DNA of 64,000 nt from Neobacillus sp. Marseille-Q6967 (GTDB taxonomy: Bacteria > Bacillota > Bacilli > Bacillales > Cytobacillaceae): contig NZ_OX267715.1 in assembly GCF_946151075.1 (NCBI RefSeq), positions 1,155,881-1,219,880 on the forward strand, given 5' to 3'. Positions 1-8,041 of this stretch are shown here, piece after piece (the first letter of the stretch is position 1; each line of letters opens with the position of its first letter). The notes under the pieces were generated by a model. That model saw only the letters and a program-made list of their open reading frames with translations, made no database searches and had not been told where the DNA came from. Both the position numbers and the translations under genes were made by a program.

Positions 1-2
1 TA

Positions 3-1361
3 AGTGAAGAATCGATTCTTCAAGAATTCATGACGAATTTTAAAAATAGCTCTGATTTAAGTGTTACGGAATTTCCGCATCTAAACGTAAAAATATATTA
101 TTTTAGCTATTTAATTAACAAAGACCATTATGAGCCGTTTTTAGCAAAGTTGAGAAATGTAACCTTAGAACAGATTCAACCTTTTTTAAACCAATCAGAA
201 TTTAAGGTACTGAAAGATATAAATCTTGTTGAGGAAGCGATATTATCCGGCAGTGCTATTTTATTCACTTCTGATCAAGCATTTGAGCTCCCATTTCAAG
301 AAGGGAAGAATCGGGCAATTTCTGCATCTGAGACGGAAACGGTCATACTTGGAGCACATGATGCCTTTGTTGAATCGGTTGATGTGAATTTAGCTCTTAT
401 TCGAAAAAGAGTGGTGAGTTCAAAACTTAAGACCATTAAATTGCAAGTGGGTCAGAAGGCAAAAAGGATTGTTTATTTACTGTATATCGAAGGTGTGACC
501 TCCGAAAAAGATATCGAGGAACTGAAAAAAAGGATTCTTTCAATAAAAAATGATGCGATTGTGGACACGAATATGCTGGTGCAATATATTGACGAACATC
601 CTAATTCACCATTTCCACAATTTTATACAACAGAGAGACCGGATGTAACGGCCTATAAATTGTTTGATGGAAAAATTGTCGGTCTAATGGATAATAGCCC
701 GTTTGCTTTTTGCACACCTGTGAGCTTTTTTGATTTTATGGAGTCAATGGATGATTTCGGACAAAGATGGATTGTGAGTACATTTATTAAGGTAACACGT
801 TATATTGCGATTTTAGTTACCCTAATTTTTACTGCCTTATATGTTGCTGTAACAACCTATCATTATGAAATGATCCCACAAGCATTATTGCCGACATTAC
901 TGGAGTCGCGAAGCAAGGTACCGTTTCCGCCTGTTATTGAAGCATTATTTTTAGAATTTTTATTAGAGTTGTTAAGAGAAGCTGGAGCCAGGCTTCCAAC
1001 AAAGGTTGGGCAAACAATTGGGATTGTTGGAGGTATTGTAATTGGGCAGGCAGCTGTGCAGGCAGGGATCACCAGCAACATTCTCATTATTGTAGTTGCT
1101 GCATCAGCCATCGCCTCATTTGTTGTACCAAGTTATTTATTAAGTGCATCCATCAGAATTGTTCGTTTTGGATTTATTATACTCTCTGGATTTTGGGGGA
1201 ATATTGGGATTGTTTTTGGGATGGGGATTTTAATTATCCATTTAAGCAGCCTAACGAATTTAAATTCTCCCTATTTGCTGCCAATTTCGCCTATGTATCC
1301 TCGGTTCTTTAAATACTCACTGATAAGGGGTCCTTTTAAAAAGAAATCGGAAGGGGGATAA
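3..1361 (+). CDS. Spore germinant receptor subunit A (GerAA/GerKA family), 5' end cut by window edge
   Basis: Large membrane subunit of a GerA-type germinant receptor in the spore inner membrane, which detects nutrients with the B and C subunits encoded next. The N-terminal half is a soluble domain; hydrophobic segments begin near residue 250 of the ATG at position 30, and a conserved stretch TKVGQTIGIVGGIVIGQAA lies in the membrane part. The frame stays open upstream of that ATG to the window edge, and FKNSSDLSVTEF aligns with residues normally 30-50 into GerAA proteins. The true start is therefore probably outside the window. The stop is followed 5 bp later by the next gene, whose Shine-Dalgarno lies in this gene's end. 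The family is certain; the germinant specificity is not readable. Confidence 0.9.
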   Translation, partial: SEESILQEFMTNFKNSSDLSVTEFPHLNVKIYYFSYLINKDHYEPFLAKLRNVTLEQIQPFLNQSEFKVLKDINLVEEAILSGSAILFTSDQAFELPFQEGKNRAISASETETVILGAHDAFVESVDVNLALIRKRVVSSKLKTIKLQVGQKAKRIVYLLYIEGVTSEKDIEELKKRILSIKNDAIVDTNMLVQYIDEHPNSPFPQFYTTERPDVTAYKLFDGKIVGLMDNSPFAFCTPVSFFDFMESMDDFGQRWIVSTFIKVTRYIAILVTLIFTALYVAVTTYHYEMIPQALLPTLLESRSKVPFPPVIEALFLEFLLELLREAGARLPTKVGQTIGIVGGIVIGQAAVQAGITSNILIIVVAASAIASFVVPSYLLSASIRIVRFGFIILSGFWGNIGIVFGMGILIIHLSSLTNLNSPYLLPISPMYPRFFKYSLIRGPFKKKSEGG

Positions 1362-1366
1362 TCATC

Positions 1367-2452
1367 ATGCAATCAAAAGAAAAATTATCTCCTTTTCAAG
1401 TTTCTATCTTGATTTATTTGATACAATCTGGCGTTACGTTATTTTCTTTACCCCGTTTAGTCGCCGAGGCTTTTGGAACAAATGGATGGATCGGTTTAAT
1501 CATTATTTATCTCATTGTCAATATCAATCTAGTTCTCATTTGGTTAGTATTTAAAATAAGTAAAGGGAAGTCTATGGTTGAAATCATAGGGGTTATCCCC
1601 AAATGGATTACCATGCCGTTTTGTCTATTTATTGCCGGGGTATGGATGCTCTTAGGAGTAATGGTTATCGTTAAATTTTCCATGCTTCTAAAAGTATTGT
1701 TCTATCAAAGCGTAGCACCATTTTATTTTTTCTTTATGGCCTTTATATTAACGTATATGTTATTAAGCAAGGAACTTTATCAAATCGCCAAGTCCACTGT
1801 TGTATTATTTTATTTTACGATATGGACAGTTTTTTTATTAGCATTCCACCTACCAGAATTTAGCTTTACCCGGCTTACTCCTTTTATCTTTAAGGGAGAA
1901 ACAAGCATGTTAAAGGGAGGAATGTCAATTTATACAGCTCTTCTAGGATATGAAATTTCTATTTTATTTCTGCATTTGATGGAGAAAAAACAATTGAAAT
2001 CCCTTATAGCAGGTAATTCCATCACTTCACTTATTTATTTAGGAGTTACGTTTGTATGCTATGGTTTTTTTAGTTTTGAGCAGCTGTTAAGGGAAATGTA
2101 TCCCGTCGTGACCTTGCTGGGATATATATCATTTCCTGTCCTTGAACGAGTAGAGAACTTTACCTTTTCCATTTTTGGGTTAAAAGTACTGATGACCACG
2201 GTTATGTACTTATGGGGCTCGAAAGAACTATTACAGTATCAGTTTAACAAAATAAAACCAAAGTTCCTTGTGATTTGCATTCTAATCGTAAGTTTTTTCG
2301 TGTCATTCATTCCCAAAGTTTTAAACGATGTAGAACAGTGGTTAACCTATATTACTTATGCAGCTACTGGAATTGCCTTTTTATTACCGATTCTATTGTT
2401 AATCATTGCTTTTATTACAAATAAGATGAACAGGAAGCCGGCTAATGAATAA
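1367..2452 (+). CDS. Spore germinant receptor subunit B (GerAB family permease-like)
   Basis: Integral membrane subunit of the germinant receptor, related to amino-acid permeases of the APC superfamily and thought to form the ligand-binding part. At 361 aa it has the usual length and about ten hydrophobic segments. The N-terminus (SPFQVSILIYLIQSGVTLFSLPR) is typical of the family. A strong Shine-Dalgarno, GGAAGGGGG, overlaps the end of the upstream gene. The reading frame overlaps the next gene by 8 bp, so the three genes form one operon. It is likely expressed in the forespore, but I did not identify a promoter because the operon start is outside the window. Confidence 0.9.
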   Translation: MQSKEKLSPFQVSILIYLIQSGVTLFSLPRLVAEAFGTNGWIGLIIIYLIVNINLVLIWLVFKISKGKSMVEIIGVIPKWITMPFCLFIAGVWMLLGVMVIVKFSMLLKVLFYQSVAPFYFFFMAFILTYMLLSKELYQIAKSTVVLFYFTIWTVFLLAFHLPEFSFTRLTPFIFKGETSMLKGGMSIYTALLGYEISILFLHLMEKKQLKSLIAGNSITSLIYLGVTFVCYGFFSFEQLLREMYPVVTLLGYISFPVLERVENFTFSIFGLKVLMTTVMYLWGSKELLQYQFNKIKPKFLVICILIVSFFVSFIPKVLNDVEQWLTYITYAATGIAFLLPILLLIIAFITNKMNRKPANE

Positions 2453-3539
2453 ATTATACGTCATGATATTCATTTTTCTACTGACTGGATGCGCGGAACA
2501 ACGTATTATTGATGATTTAGCTTTAATTAATGCAATTGGCTATGATATTACAGATAACAACGATAACCCTCTAAAATTATCAGCCACCTTCCCGATCATC
2601 ACGAAAGACGGGAAATATGATCGGAAAACCATCATAGTAAATGGTAAATCAGGTAAAGAGGCCAGGGAGAAAATAAGAAATAAAACGAATTTGAAACTAG
2701 AAAGCGGACAAATTCGTGTAGCTATGTTTGGCCAGGAGTTAGCAGAGAAGGGGATGCGGCCCCTTTTAAATTCATTGGCTCGTGACCCGAGTATTGGGGC
2801 AAGAGTGAAATTAGCATTAGCAGAAGATGAAGCCAGTGACATTTTGATGCTGCAGATAAAGAACGAAGGACAAAATGCTACGTATCTGGAGCAGTTTTTA
2901 ACGAAACTGAATAGAGAGAACCTTAGAACGAATTTTAATATTTATCAATTCTTAAGAGATTATTATGATGATGGGATTGATCCCATTCTGCCAGTCTTTA
3001 ATGTAGAAAAAAATAACATTGCGTATAATGGAATAGGTCTTTTTAATGAGGATAAACTTGTCAAAATACTGGAGCCTGTGGATGCCCGTTACCTTTTTCT
3101 TTTTCGGGAAGAGATGAAAAGGGGAGTATTGGTTCAACAAATCCAAGTAGAGGATGAGACTGCCTCTATTATGCTTTCCTATGAGCTAAAGGGCCATGAA
3201 ATCAAGGTGAATTCTGCAGTTAGTAATCAAAGGAGTGCCTCCATTCATATAGACATAATAGGTGATGTTCTGGAATACACAGGGAAAGAAGATGTTTCAG
3301 ACCCAAAAATCCAAAAAAAAATCGAAAAAATCATTACAGACAATGTGAATAAGGAAGGGAAAAAAATCTTTTTAACCTTACAAAAACATCAAGCAGACCC
3401 GCTGGGAATTGGCCGTTATGTACGTAATCACATGACATATAATAAGTGGAAGGCACTAGATTGGCGTCAGGCCTATCAAGACATGACCATTAAGGTAGAT
3501 GCGAATGTCATTTTAAATAGCTCTGGTAAGTGGAAATAA
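2445..3539 (+). CDS. Spore germinant receptor subunit C lipoprotein (Ger(x)C family)
   Basis: Lipoprotein subunit of the germinant receptor, anchored on the outer face of the inner spore membrane. The signal peptide is MNKLYVMIFIFLLTGC, with lipobox LTGC and Cys16 as the predicted lipidated residue. The length (364 aa) and the ending with an alternating charged/hydrophobic pattern fit the Ger(x)C family. The start codon sits inside the end of the B-subunit gene (ATGAATAA overlap), which indicates translational coupling. This completes an A-B-C set in the usual order. Confidence 0.9.
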   Translation: MNKLYVMIFIFLLTGCAEQRIIDDLALINAIGYDITDNNDNPLKLSATFPIITKDGKYDRKTIIVNGKSGKEAREKIRNKTNLKLESGQIRVAMFGQELAEKGMRPLLNSLARDPSIGARVKLALAEDEASDILMLQIKNEGQNATYLEQFLTKLNRENLRTNFNIYQFLRDYYDDGIDPILPVFNVEKNNIAYNGIGLFNEDKLVKILEPVDARYLFLFREEMKRGVLVQQIQVEDETASIMLSYELKGHEIKVNSAVSNQRSASIHIDIIGDVLEYTGKEDVSDPKIQKKIEKIITDNVNKEGKKIFLTLQKHQADPLGIGRYVRNHMTYNKWKALDWRQAYQDMTIKVDANVILNSSGKWK

Positions 3540-3557
3540 AGAATGGAGGGAACAAAC

Positions 3558-4349
3558 ATGCGAAAAAATGTTGTAAACTTAAATGGTTCAACCTTATCCT
3601 ACATTGATGAGGGGCACGGCAGCCCAATGGTTCTACTCCATGGATTTTGTGGAGGCAAAGGCTATTGGGATCATGTGATTCCAGGATTGGCTAAAAACTT
3701 TCGAGTAATCGCTGTAGACCTTCCGGGTCATGGAGAATCTTCTAACATTGAGAGTAACCTTACAATCGATATTATTGCAGAACATGTAAAAATAGTAGTA
3801 GATCATTTGAATTTACAAAAAGTTACGTTGTTCGGGCATTCGCTGGGAGGGTATATTACTCTAGCTTTTGCAGAAAAGTACAGTAGTCAATTGAATGGCT
3901 TTTCTTTAATCCATTCCACGGCTTTTTCTGATTCCGAGGAAGCGAAGAAGGGAAGAGAGGCGAATGTTGAGAAAGTCAAGAAGGAAGGCATTACTGCTCT
4001 TATTGAGGGTCTGGTCCCGAAACTTTTTTCACCAGATAACTTAGAGAAAAATGCTGAAGATGTGCAATCAGCAAAGGAAATTGGTTATTTGACTTCAGCA
4101 CAAGGTGCCGTCCAAACTCTCATAGCAATGAAAGATCGGCCTGACCGTAATCATGTATTAGAAGGGACGTCATTGCCAGTCCTATTAATTGCAGGAGAAA
4201 AGGATCAGATTATCCCAGTTGAAAAAACATTTTCGGTTAGCAAATCCAATATACAACAGGTTGTCATTAAAGGGTCTGGTCATATGAGTATGTATGAGAA
4301 TCCTTCAGAGTTAGTTAACGTGGTAAATGAATTTATGAATAGGCAATGA
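3558..4349 (+). CDS. Alpha/beta-fold hydrolase
   Basis: Predicted serine hydrolase of the alpha/beta superfamily, 263 aa, cytoplasmic, no signal peptide. Visible features are the oxyanion motif HGFCGG (about residues 28-33), the nucleophile elbow GHSLGG (Ser95), and a plausible acid and base in GEKDQ (Asp216) and GSGHMS (His242). An ATG 15 bp upstream is also in frame, but the Shine-Dalgarno GGAGGG lies between the two, so the start at 3558 is preferred. It follows the germination operon at 18 bp and may be co-transcribed. The substrate is unknown; the family includes esterases, haloperoxidase-like enzymes and MenH-like enzymes. Confidence 0.8.
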   Translation: MRKNVVNLNGSTLSYIDEGHGSPMVLLHGFCGGKGYWDHVIPGLAKNFRVIAVDLPGHGESSNIESNLTIDIIAEHVKIVVDHLNLQKVTLFGHSLGGYITLAFAEKYSSQLNGFSLIHSTAFSDSEEAKKGREANVEKVKKEGITALIEGLVPKLFSPDNLEKNAEDVQSAKEIGYLTSAQGAVQTLIAMKDRPDRNHVLEGTSLPVLLIAGEKDQIIPVEKTFSVSKSNIQQVVIKGSGHMSMYENPSELVNVVNEFMNRQ

Positions 4350-4368
4350 GTTTAACTATTACACAATA

Positions 4369-4412
4369 AAACAATCCACCATGAACATGACAACCAGGTG
4401 GATTGTTTTTTC
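4369..4412. terminator. Bidirectional intrinsic terminator
   Basis: The arms AACAATCCACC and GGTGGATTGTT form an 11-bp stem with a T run on the + side and an A run on the other. It lies between the convergent hydrolase gene and the DUF2533-like gene and can serve both. Confidence 0.85.
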
Positions 4413-4413
4413 T

Positions 4414-4665
4414 TTATAATGATTTCACGTACTCTTGAACCATTTCAACGGTAACATTTTTTCGAATGGAAACGATGCGCAAGTTTATTTTATTCATTTT
4501 ATTTGTAATTGCATTAATTTTATCCGTTGAAAACGGTTTGCCTTGTTTACATAATTCAACAGCTTCTTGAATATATTGTTCGCGCAGCTGGTCTAACGCA
4601 AGAAATTCTTGATAAGATTTGTTCTGATTTGCAGCATGATTAATTAAATCTTTATGTACACTCAT
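4414..4665 (-). CDS. DUF2533-like small protein (YpbS-like)
   Basis: Small cytoplasmic protein of 83 aa with no known activity. The stretch LDQLREQYIQEAVELC followed by PFSTDKINAITNKMN and a C-terminal VTVEMVQEYV resembles the Bacillus DUF2533 family (YpbS of B. subtilis), from memory. It looks helical and charged. A GTG codon 9 bp upstream is in frame but abuts the Shine-Dalgarno GAGGAG, so the ATG at 4665 is the better start. The gene stands alone, convergent with the hydrolase gene. Confidence 0.7.
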   Translation of the reverse strand: MSVHKDLINHAANQNKSYQEFLALDQLREQYIQEAVELCKQGKPFSTDKINAITNKMNKINLRIVSIRKNVTVEMVQEYVKSL

Positions 4666-4793
4666 GATTTTCACTCCTCAAATTGATGACTGTTTTCATA
4701 ATACCACAATCAAACAGGAAGGAGGGATAGATTTTAATTAAGGTTAATTAAGGTCTAAATGAATACAATTTGTTTGTTAAAGTTCGGTTTATA

Positions 4794-4825
4794 TTATTAC
4801 GTAAAATATAAATTTGACGTAATAA
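4794..4825. promoter_or_regulatory. Inverted repeat upstream of xerS
   Basis: A perfect 9-bp inverted repeat, TTATTACGT at 4794-4802 and ACGTAATAA at 4817-4825, separated by 14 AT-rich bases. It ends just before the Shine-Dalgarno AAAGGAGG at 4825-4832, with the xerS start at 4862. It may be an operator or a recombinase binding site. The geometry (9-14-9) is not the 11-6-11 of a typical dif site. Confidence 0.4.
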
Positions 4826-4861
4826 AGGAGGTTAGGTAAAATATAGAAGTGAGGTGTTATT

Positions 4862-5950
4862 ATGGTAAATCAGGAAAAACAAACAAATTTTAAAAAACTA
4901 CAGTCACTGCTTAACGAACTTCCATGGTATGTTGAAGAATATATTAATCATAAACTGCGAAAACTTTCCACCGCTTCGTTATTTAATTACTGTCATGACT
5001 ATAAAATCTTTTTTAATTGGATGATCAGCGAGCAGCTTTGGTCCGGATCTGTTAAGGATATACCACTAGAAAGATTAGAACAAATGACTGTACTTGAAGT
5101 TGAAGGTTTTTTAAATTACCTGCACTACCAGTTAAATAATAAGGAATTAACTGTAAATCGTAAGTTATCTGCATTAAAGTCTCTTTTTAATTATTTGCAA
5201 AATATCGCTGAAACCTCTGATTTAAAGCCTTATATTAATCGTAATGTTATGGCGAAAATCGAATTCCATGAAGTAAAAGACAGCATGGAAACAAAAGCAA
5301 ATAAAATGGAAGGAAAAATCCTGCTTGGGGATGAATACGAGAAGTTCCGCCTGTTTGTGGCCAACGATTATGGAGAATTAAACAAAGACAACAAGAAACT
5401 CTTTAACTTTTATCAGTTAAACAAAGAACGTGATACCGCGATTGTATCGCTAATCTTAGGATCCGGCCTGCGTTTATCCGAATTAGTCGGCATTGAATTA
5501 GACGATATTGATTTTCAAAAGTACTGTGTCAGAGTCATTCGCAAAGGAAATAAAGAACAATTTGTTTACTTCAGCCAGACGGCTATGGCTGACCTTCAAG
5601 AATATCTTTCTGTCAGAATCGCAAAGTACAAAGTGGATAAAAATAATAAAGCATTGTTCATTTCGGCTCAGATGGGTCCTAAAGGAAAATCACGGAGATT
5701 AACAGCCCGATCTGTGGAGAAATTAATTGAAAAATACGCTGCAGCTTTTGGTAAACCATCGTTATCTGTACATAAATTACGGCATTCTTTTGCTACCAGA
5801 TACCATGCTGAAGTTAACGATGTACCGAAATTAAGGCGCCAATTAGGTCATTCGTCGATTCAAACCACGATGATTTACACCCATATTAAAAATGATGATT
5901 TAAAAATTGCAGTGGATAAAATGGATATGCCGAAGGAACAGAGTGAATAA
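4862..5950 (+). CDS. xerS: Tyrosine recombinase XerS
   Basis: Site-specific tyrosine recombinase of the XerS type, 362 aa, which in other Firmicutes resolves chromosome dimers alone instead of as a XerC/XerD pair. A SAM-like N-terminal core-binding domain covers about residues 15-120. The catalytic domain shows Arg204 (GSGLRLSELVG), Lys228 in RKGNKEQ, the HKLRH motif (His304, Arg307), His330 in QLGHSS and the nucleophile Tyr339 in IYTHI. No disrupted residues are seen. The start has a nearby SD-like GAAGTGAGG and a perfect inverted repeat 37-68 bp upstream. No integrated element boundaries are visible, so a housekeeping role is more likely than a phage integrase. Confidence 0.88.
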   Translation: MVNQEKQTNFKKLQSLLNELPWYVEEYINHKLRKLSTASLFNYCHDYKIFFNWMISEQLWSGSVKDIPLERLEQMTVLEVEGFLNYLHYQLNNKELTVNRKLSALKSLFNYLQNIAETSDLKPYINRNVMAKIEFHEVKDSMETKANKMEGKILLGDEYEKFRLFVANDYGELNKDNKKLFNFYQLNKERDTAIVSLILGSGLRLSELVGIELDDIDFQKYCVRVIRKGNKEQFVYFSQTAMADLQEYLSVRIAKYKVDKNNKALFISAQMGPKGKSRRLTARSVEKLIEKYAAAFGKPSLSVHKLRHSFATRYHAEVNDVPKLRRQLGHSSIQTTMIYTHIKNDDLKIAVDKMDMPKEQSE

Positions 5951-5951
5951 G

Positions 5952-5980
5952 CTGTCATGTTATGGCAGTTTTTTATTTTT
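5952..5980 (+). terminator. Intrinsic terminator of xerS
   Basis: A short imperfect stem, CTGTCAT with ATGGCAG, followed by TTTTTT immediately after the xerS stop codon. Confidence 0.6.
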
Positions 5981-6108
5981 GTCAGTTAACATAATATTTA
6001 TTATGTTAAGTAATATAAGAATCGTCTCAAAACCTAAGTATACTTAAGATAATGAGATAATGTAAAATTTTAGTTATTTAGTTTTAGTAATGATCATTTT
6101 TTTCATCC

Positions 6109-6525
6109 CTACAAGTTTACCTCTATTTCAGGATTGATTTCTTTTAATATATGACAAAATTTCTCTTCATCTTTAGGCGAAATCAATGTGAAATCCCACT
6201 TTCCATGGTCTATTTGTAAACGATTCATCGCTAATGCTGCGCTGGACAATGGATTTCTAGTCCTTTTGATCCTTTTTATTTTCATAATATCAACCGTTTC
6301 TTTAAATGGTCCAGCGACAATTTTCAACTTACTCCCTTCTATTTCATAATAAGTTCCAAACCATAGCCAGCTTACAAATACAGTTGGAAAAATGAAAATA
6401 ATAGCGGAATCGATCGTTTTCTCCCAACTATCTTGATTTTCAAAGATGACAGTATACCACATGAATATGATAGCTCCCCATAGGAGTACTCCTGTTATAA
6501 TACCTTTTTTTGAATAAACTCTCAT
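6109..6525 (-). CDS. Small membrane protein with bacterial PH domain (bPH_4/DUF1200-like)
   Basis: 138 aa with two N-terminal membrane helices (about residues 10-27 and 38-57) and a C-terminal domain with the pattern YYEIEGSKLKIVAGP, IMKIKRIKRTRNPLSSAALAMNRL and FTLISPKDEEKFC. That pattern is typical of Bacillus bacterial PH-like proteins (YyaB-like). The function is unknown; the domain class usually mediates protein contacts at the membrane. The gene is monocistronic. Upstream, CGAGGGGG-type purine bases precede the ATG at 6525. Confidence 0.75.
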   Translation of the reverse strand: MRVYSKKGIITGVLLWGAIIFMWYTVIFENQDSWEKTIDSAIIFIFPTVFVSWLWFGTYYEIEGSKLKIVAGPFKETVDIMKIKRIKRTRNPLSSAALAMNRLQIDHGKWDFTLISPKDEEKFCHILKEINPEIEVNL

Positions 6526-6601
6526 GTTTCCCCCTCCTCTCTCTCATACTTTATGTACGAATTTGTATAGGAAAAGGTTTCCATTTGATGACTGCAAACA
6601 C

Positions 6602-6630
6602 AAAAAACACAGGTTTTTTCCTGTGTTTTT
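6602..6630. terminator. Terminator of the staygreen gene
   Basis: The arms AAAACACAGG and CCTGTGTTTT form a symmetric hairpin with A and T tracts, directly after the stop of the minus-strand staygreen gene. Confidence 0.75.
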
Positions 6631-6633
6631 TAC

Positions 6634-7113
6634 TTAAGATTTTGTTTCTCTTTTAGTTGAGAGTAAATATTGTCTAGGTGTACCGTGGTAAAGGATTTGA
6701 TTGTACTGGGGAAAATCCGATTGAAACTGTATATAAATAGGTGCATCTAAAAGCCAAGGGAAATTGATATATATATTTTGATCTCCATAGACTATTGCCT
6801 GTAAAGCTAGTGGTAATTCCTTTTTAAAAATTAAATAACGAACATTTGCAAGCTTCTTGTCAAATTCACCCTCGCTGACATGAACACAGCCAAACAAAGT
6901 AAACTCTCCCATTCTTGAAATCCATTCCGCTTTTACCTCATCCCTTATTTGTGGATTTACCAAAGTTAAATCATACTCACAACCGATTGTTAGAAACAGC
7001 TGCCCGGTAGAATCTGAATGAGTTAATGTGTATTTTCTCCCATCAATTGGACGAAATGATGTTGCAGGGGCGAGGTATTTAGTAGTTAATTTCGCAGGAT
7101 CGAAAATACTCAT
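6634..7113 (-). CDS. Staygreen (SGR) family protein, bacterial type
   Basis: 159-aa homologue of plant STAY-GREEN, whose plant members remove magnesium from chlorophyll a. The N-terminal FDPAKLTTKYL, then YTLTHSDSTGQLFLTIG, and the central GCVHVSEGEFD are family hallmarks. Bacterial homologues occur in non-photosynthetic Firmicutes and some have been reported to dechelate chlorophyll in vitro; the natural substrate in such cells is unknown. A GTG 9 bp upstream is in frame, but the Shine-Dalgarno AAAGGAG fits the ATG at 7113 better (11 bp against 2 bp). There is no signal peptide, and no tetrapyrrole genes are adjacent. Confidence 0.85.
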   Translation of the reverse strand: MSIFDPAKLTTKYLAPATSFRPIDGRKYTLTHSDSTGQLFLTIGCEYDLTLVNPQIRDEVKAEWISRMGEFTLFGCVHVSEGEFDKKLANVRYLIFKKELPLALQAIVYGDQNIYINFPWLLDAPIYIQFQSDFPQYNQILYHGTPRQYLLSTKRETKS

Positions 7114-7188
7114 GATAAGCACAACTCCTTTTGCATGCTTAAGCCTACCATAGTATATGGGTATTCGGACACAATCGTTACTAATGCC

Positions 7189-7950
7189 CTAGCTTTCTTT
7201 CCCTGCTGTTTTTACTTTCGATCGGATTAATTTCCACACTCCATCTTCATAACCCCAAGAGGATTCAACATAGGCAATCGTATCCGAGCTGGCAATCCCT
7301 GTAATCTTTTGCACTCCTTTTAAACCAATATCACCATCGTCTAAACGGGCTGGCTTAAGAGTGTTAAATGAATTAACCATTAACTCCGTAGGTTCATTTA
7401 TTTTACCTTTATAGTAGAGTCCCAGCTTTTTATAAAATTTTTTACGATCTTTGAGATCGAATACAAAACTTTGTCCATTTTCCTTAATGGTTAATTTTGC
7501 TTTAAAGTCATTTAAAAACTGACTATCTATGACTAAAGGATCTGGAACCGTTAAATCTACTCGGACAAAATCCTTTAGACTGAATAAATAATTGATTGTA
7601 TCACTGCCTTTTTCCCCCGTTAACACGTTTGCAAATAAATCCTTAATTCCGTCACGATTTAGATCCACTACCTTAAGTGATGCTTTAGTGCCGCTTTCTA
7701 AGGGGATCGTCTTTGTTTTTCCTGATTCACTCTTAATATGAATGTAGATGTCTTTTAAATAATCACGATCTTCTTCGTAAGGTTTGCCAATTAATCGAAT
7801 CTTTTCGTTTTTATTGTCGCCAGTTATATCGTATTCCTTTTCTGATATAATAACGGGTTGATTTGTTTGCTTATCTGCTTTTACTTTAGGTAACAACTGA
7901 AGTGATATGAGAGTAAAGACGATGCTAAGAATAGAGATTAGTTTTTTCAT
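7189..7950 (-). CDS. Secreted protein with calcium-loop-like repeats, function unknown
   Basis: 253-aa exported protein not assigned to a named family. A signal peptide covers roughly residues 1-25 (KKLISILSIVFTLISLQLL, then KVKA). Two Asp-rich loops, DITGDNKNE near the N-terminus and DLNRDGIKD about 70 residues later, look like the calcium-binding loops of VCBS/FG-GAP or dockerin-type repeats. A TTG 15 bp upstream is in frame, but the Shine-Dalgarno GGAGGGG lies between it and the ATG at 7950. It stands alone between the staygreen gene and the parC terminator. Confidence 0.7.
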   Translation of the reverse strand: MKKLISILSIVFTLISLQLLPKVKADKQTNQPVIISEKEYDITGDNKNEKIRLIGKPYEEDRDYLKDIYIHIKSESGKTKTIPLESGTKASLKVVDLNRDGIKDLFANVLTGEKGSDTINYLFSLKDFVRVDLTVPDPLVIDSQFLNDFKAKLTIKENGQSFVFDLKDRKKFYKKLGLYYKGKINEPTELMVNSFNTLKPARLDDGDIGLKGVQKITGIASSDTIAYVESSWGYEDGVWKLIRSKVKTAGKES

Positions 7951-8008
7951 GCTTTTCCCCTCCAAAGTATGATATTGCTAGTATGCCCATTTTTGGAAAA
8001 AACATGAA

Positions 8009-8036
8009 AAAGACTCCAGAAATTAGGAGTCTTTTC
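8009..8036 (-). terminator. Terminator of the parE-parC operon
   Basis: The 10-bp arms AAAAGACTCC and GGAGTCTTTT flank an 8-nt loop, 5 bp beyond the parC stop codon. Confidence 0.85.
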
Positions 8037-8041
8037 ACTAT

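Noticed and set aside
4862..5950. Phage or integrative element integrase
   Set aside because: XerS-type sequence, no att duplications, no tRNA nearby and no phage genes around it.
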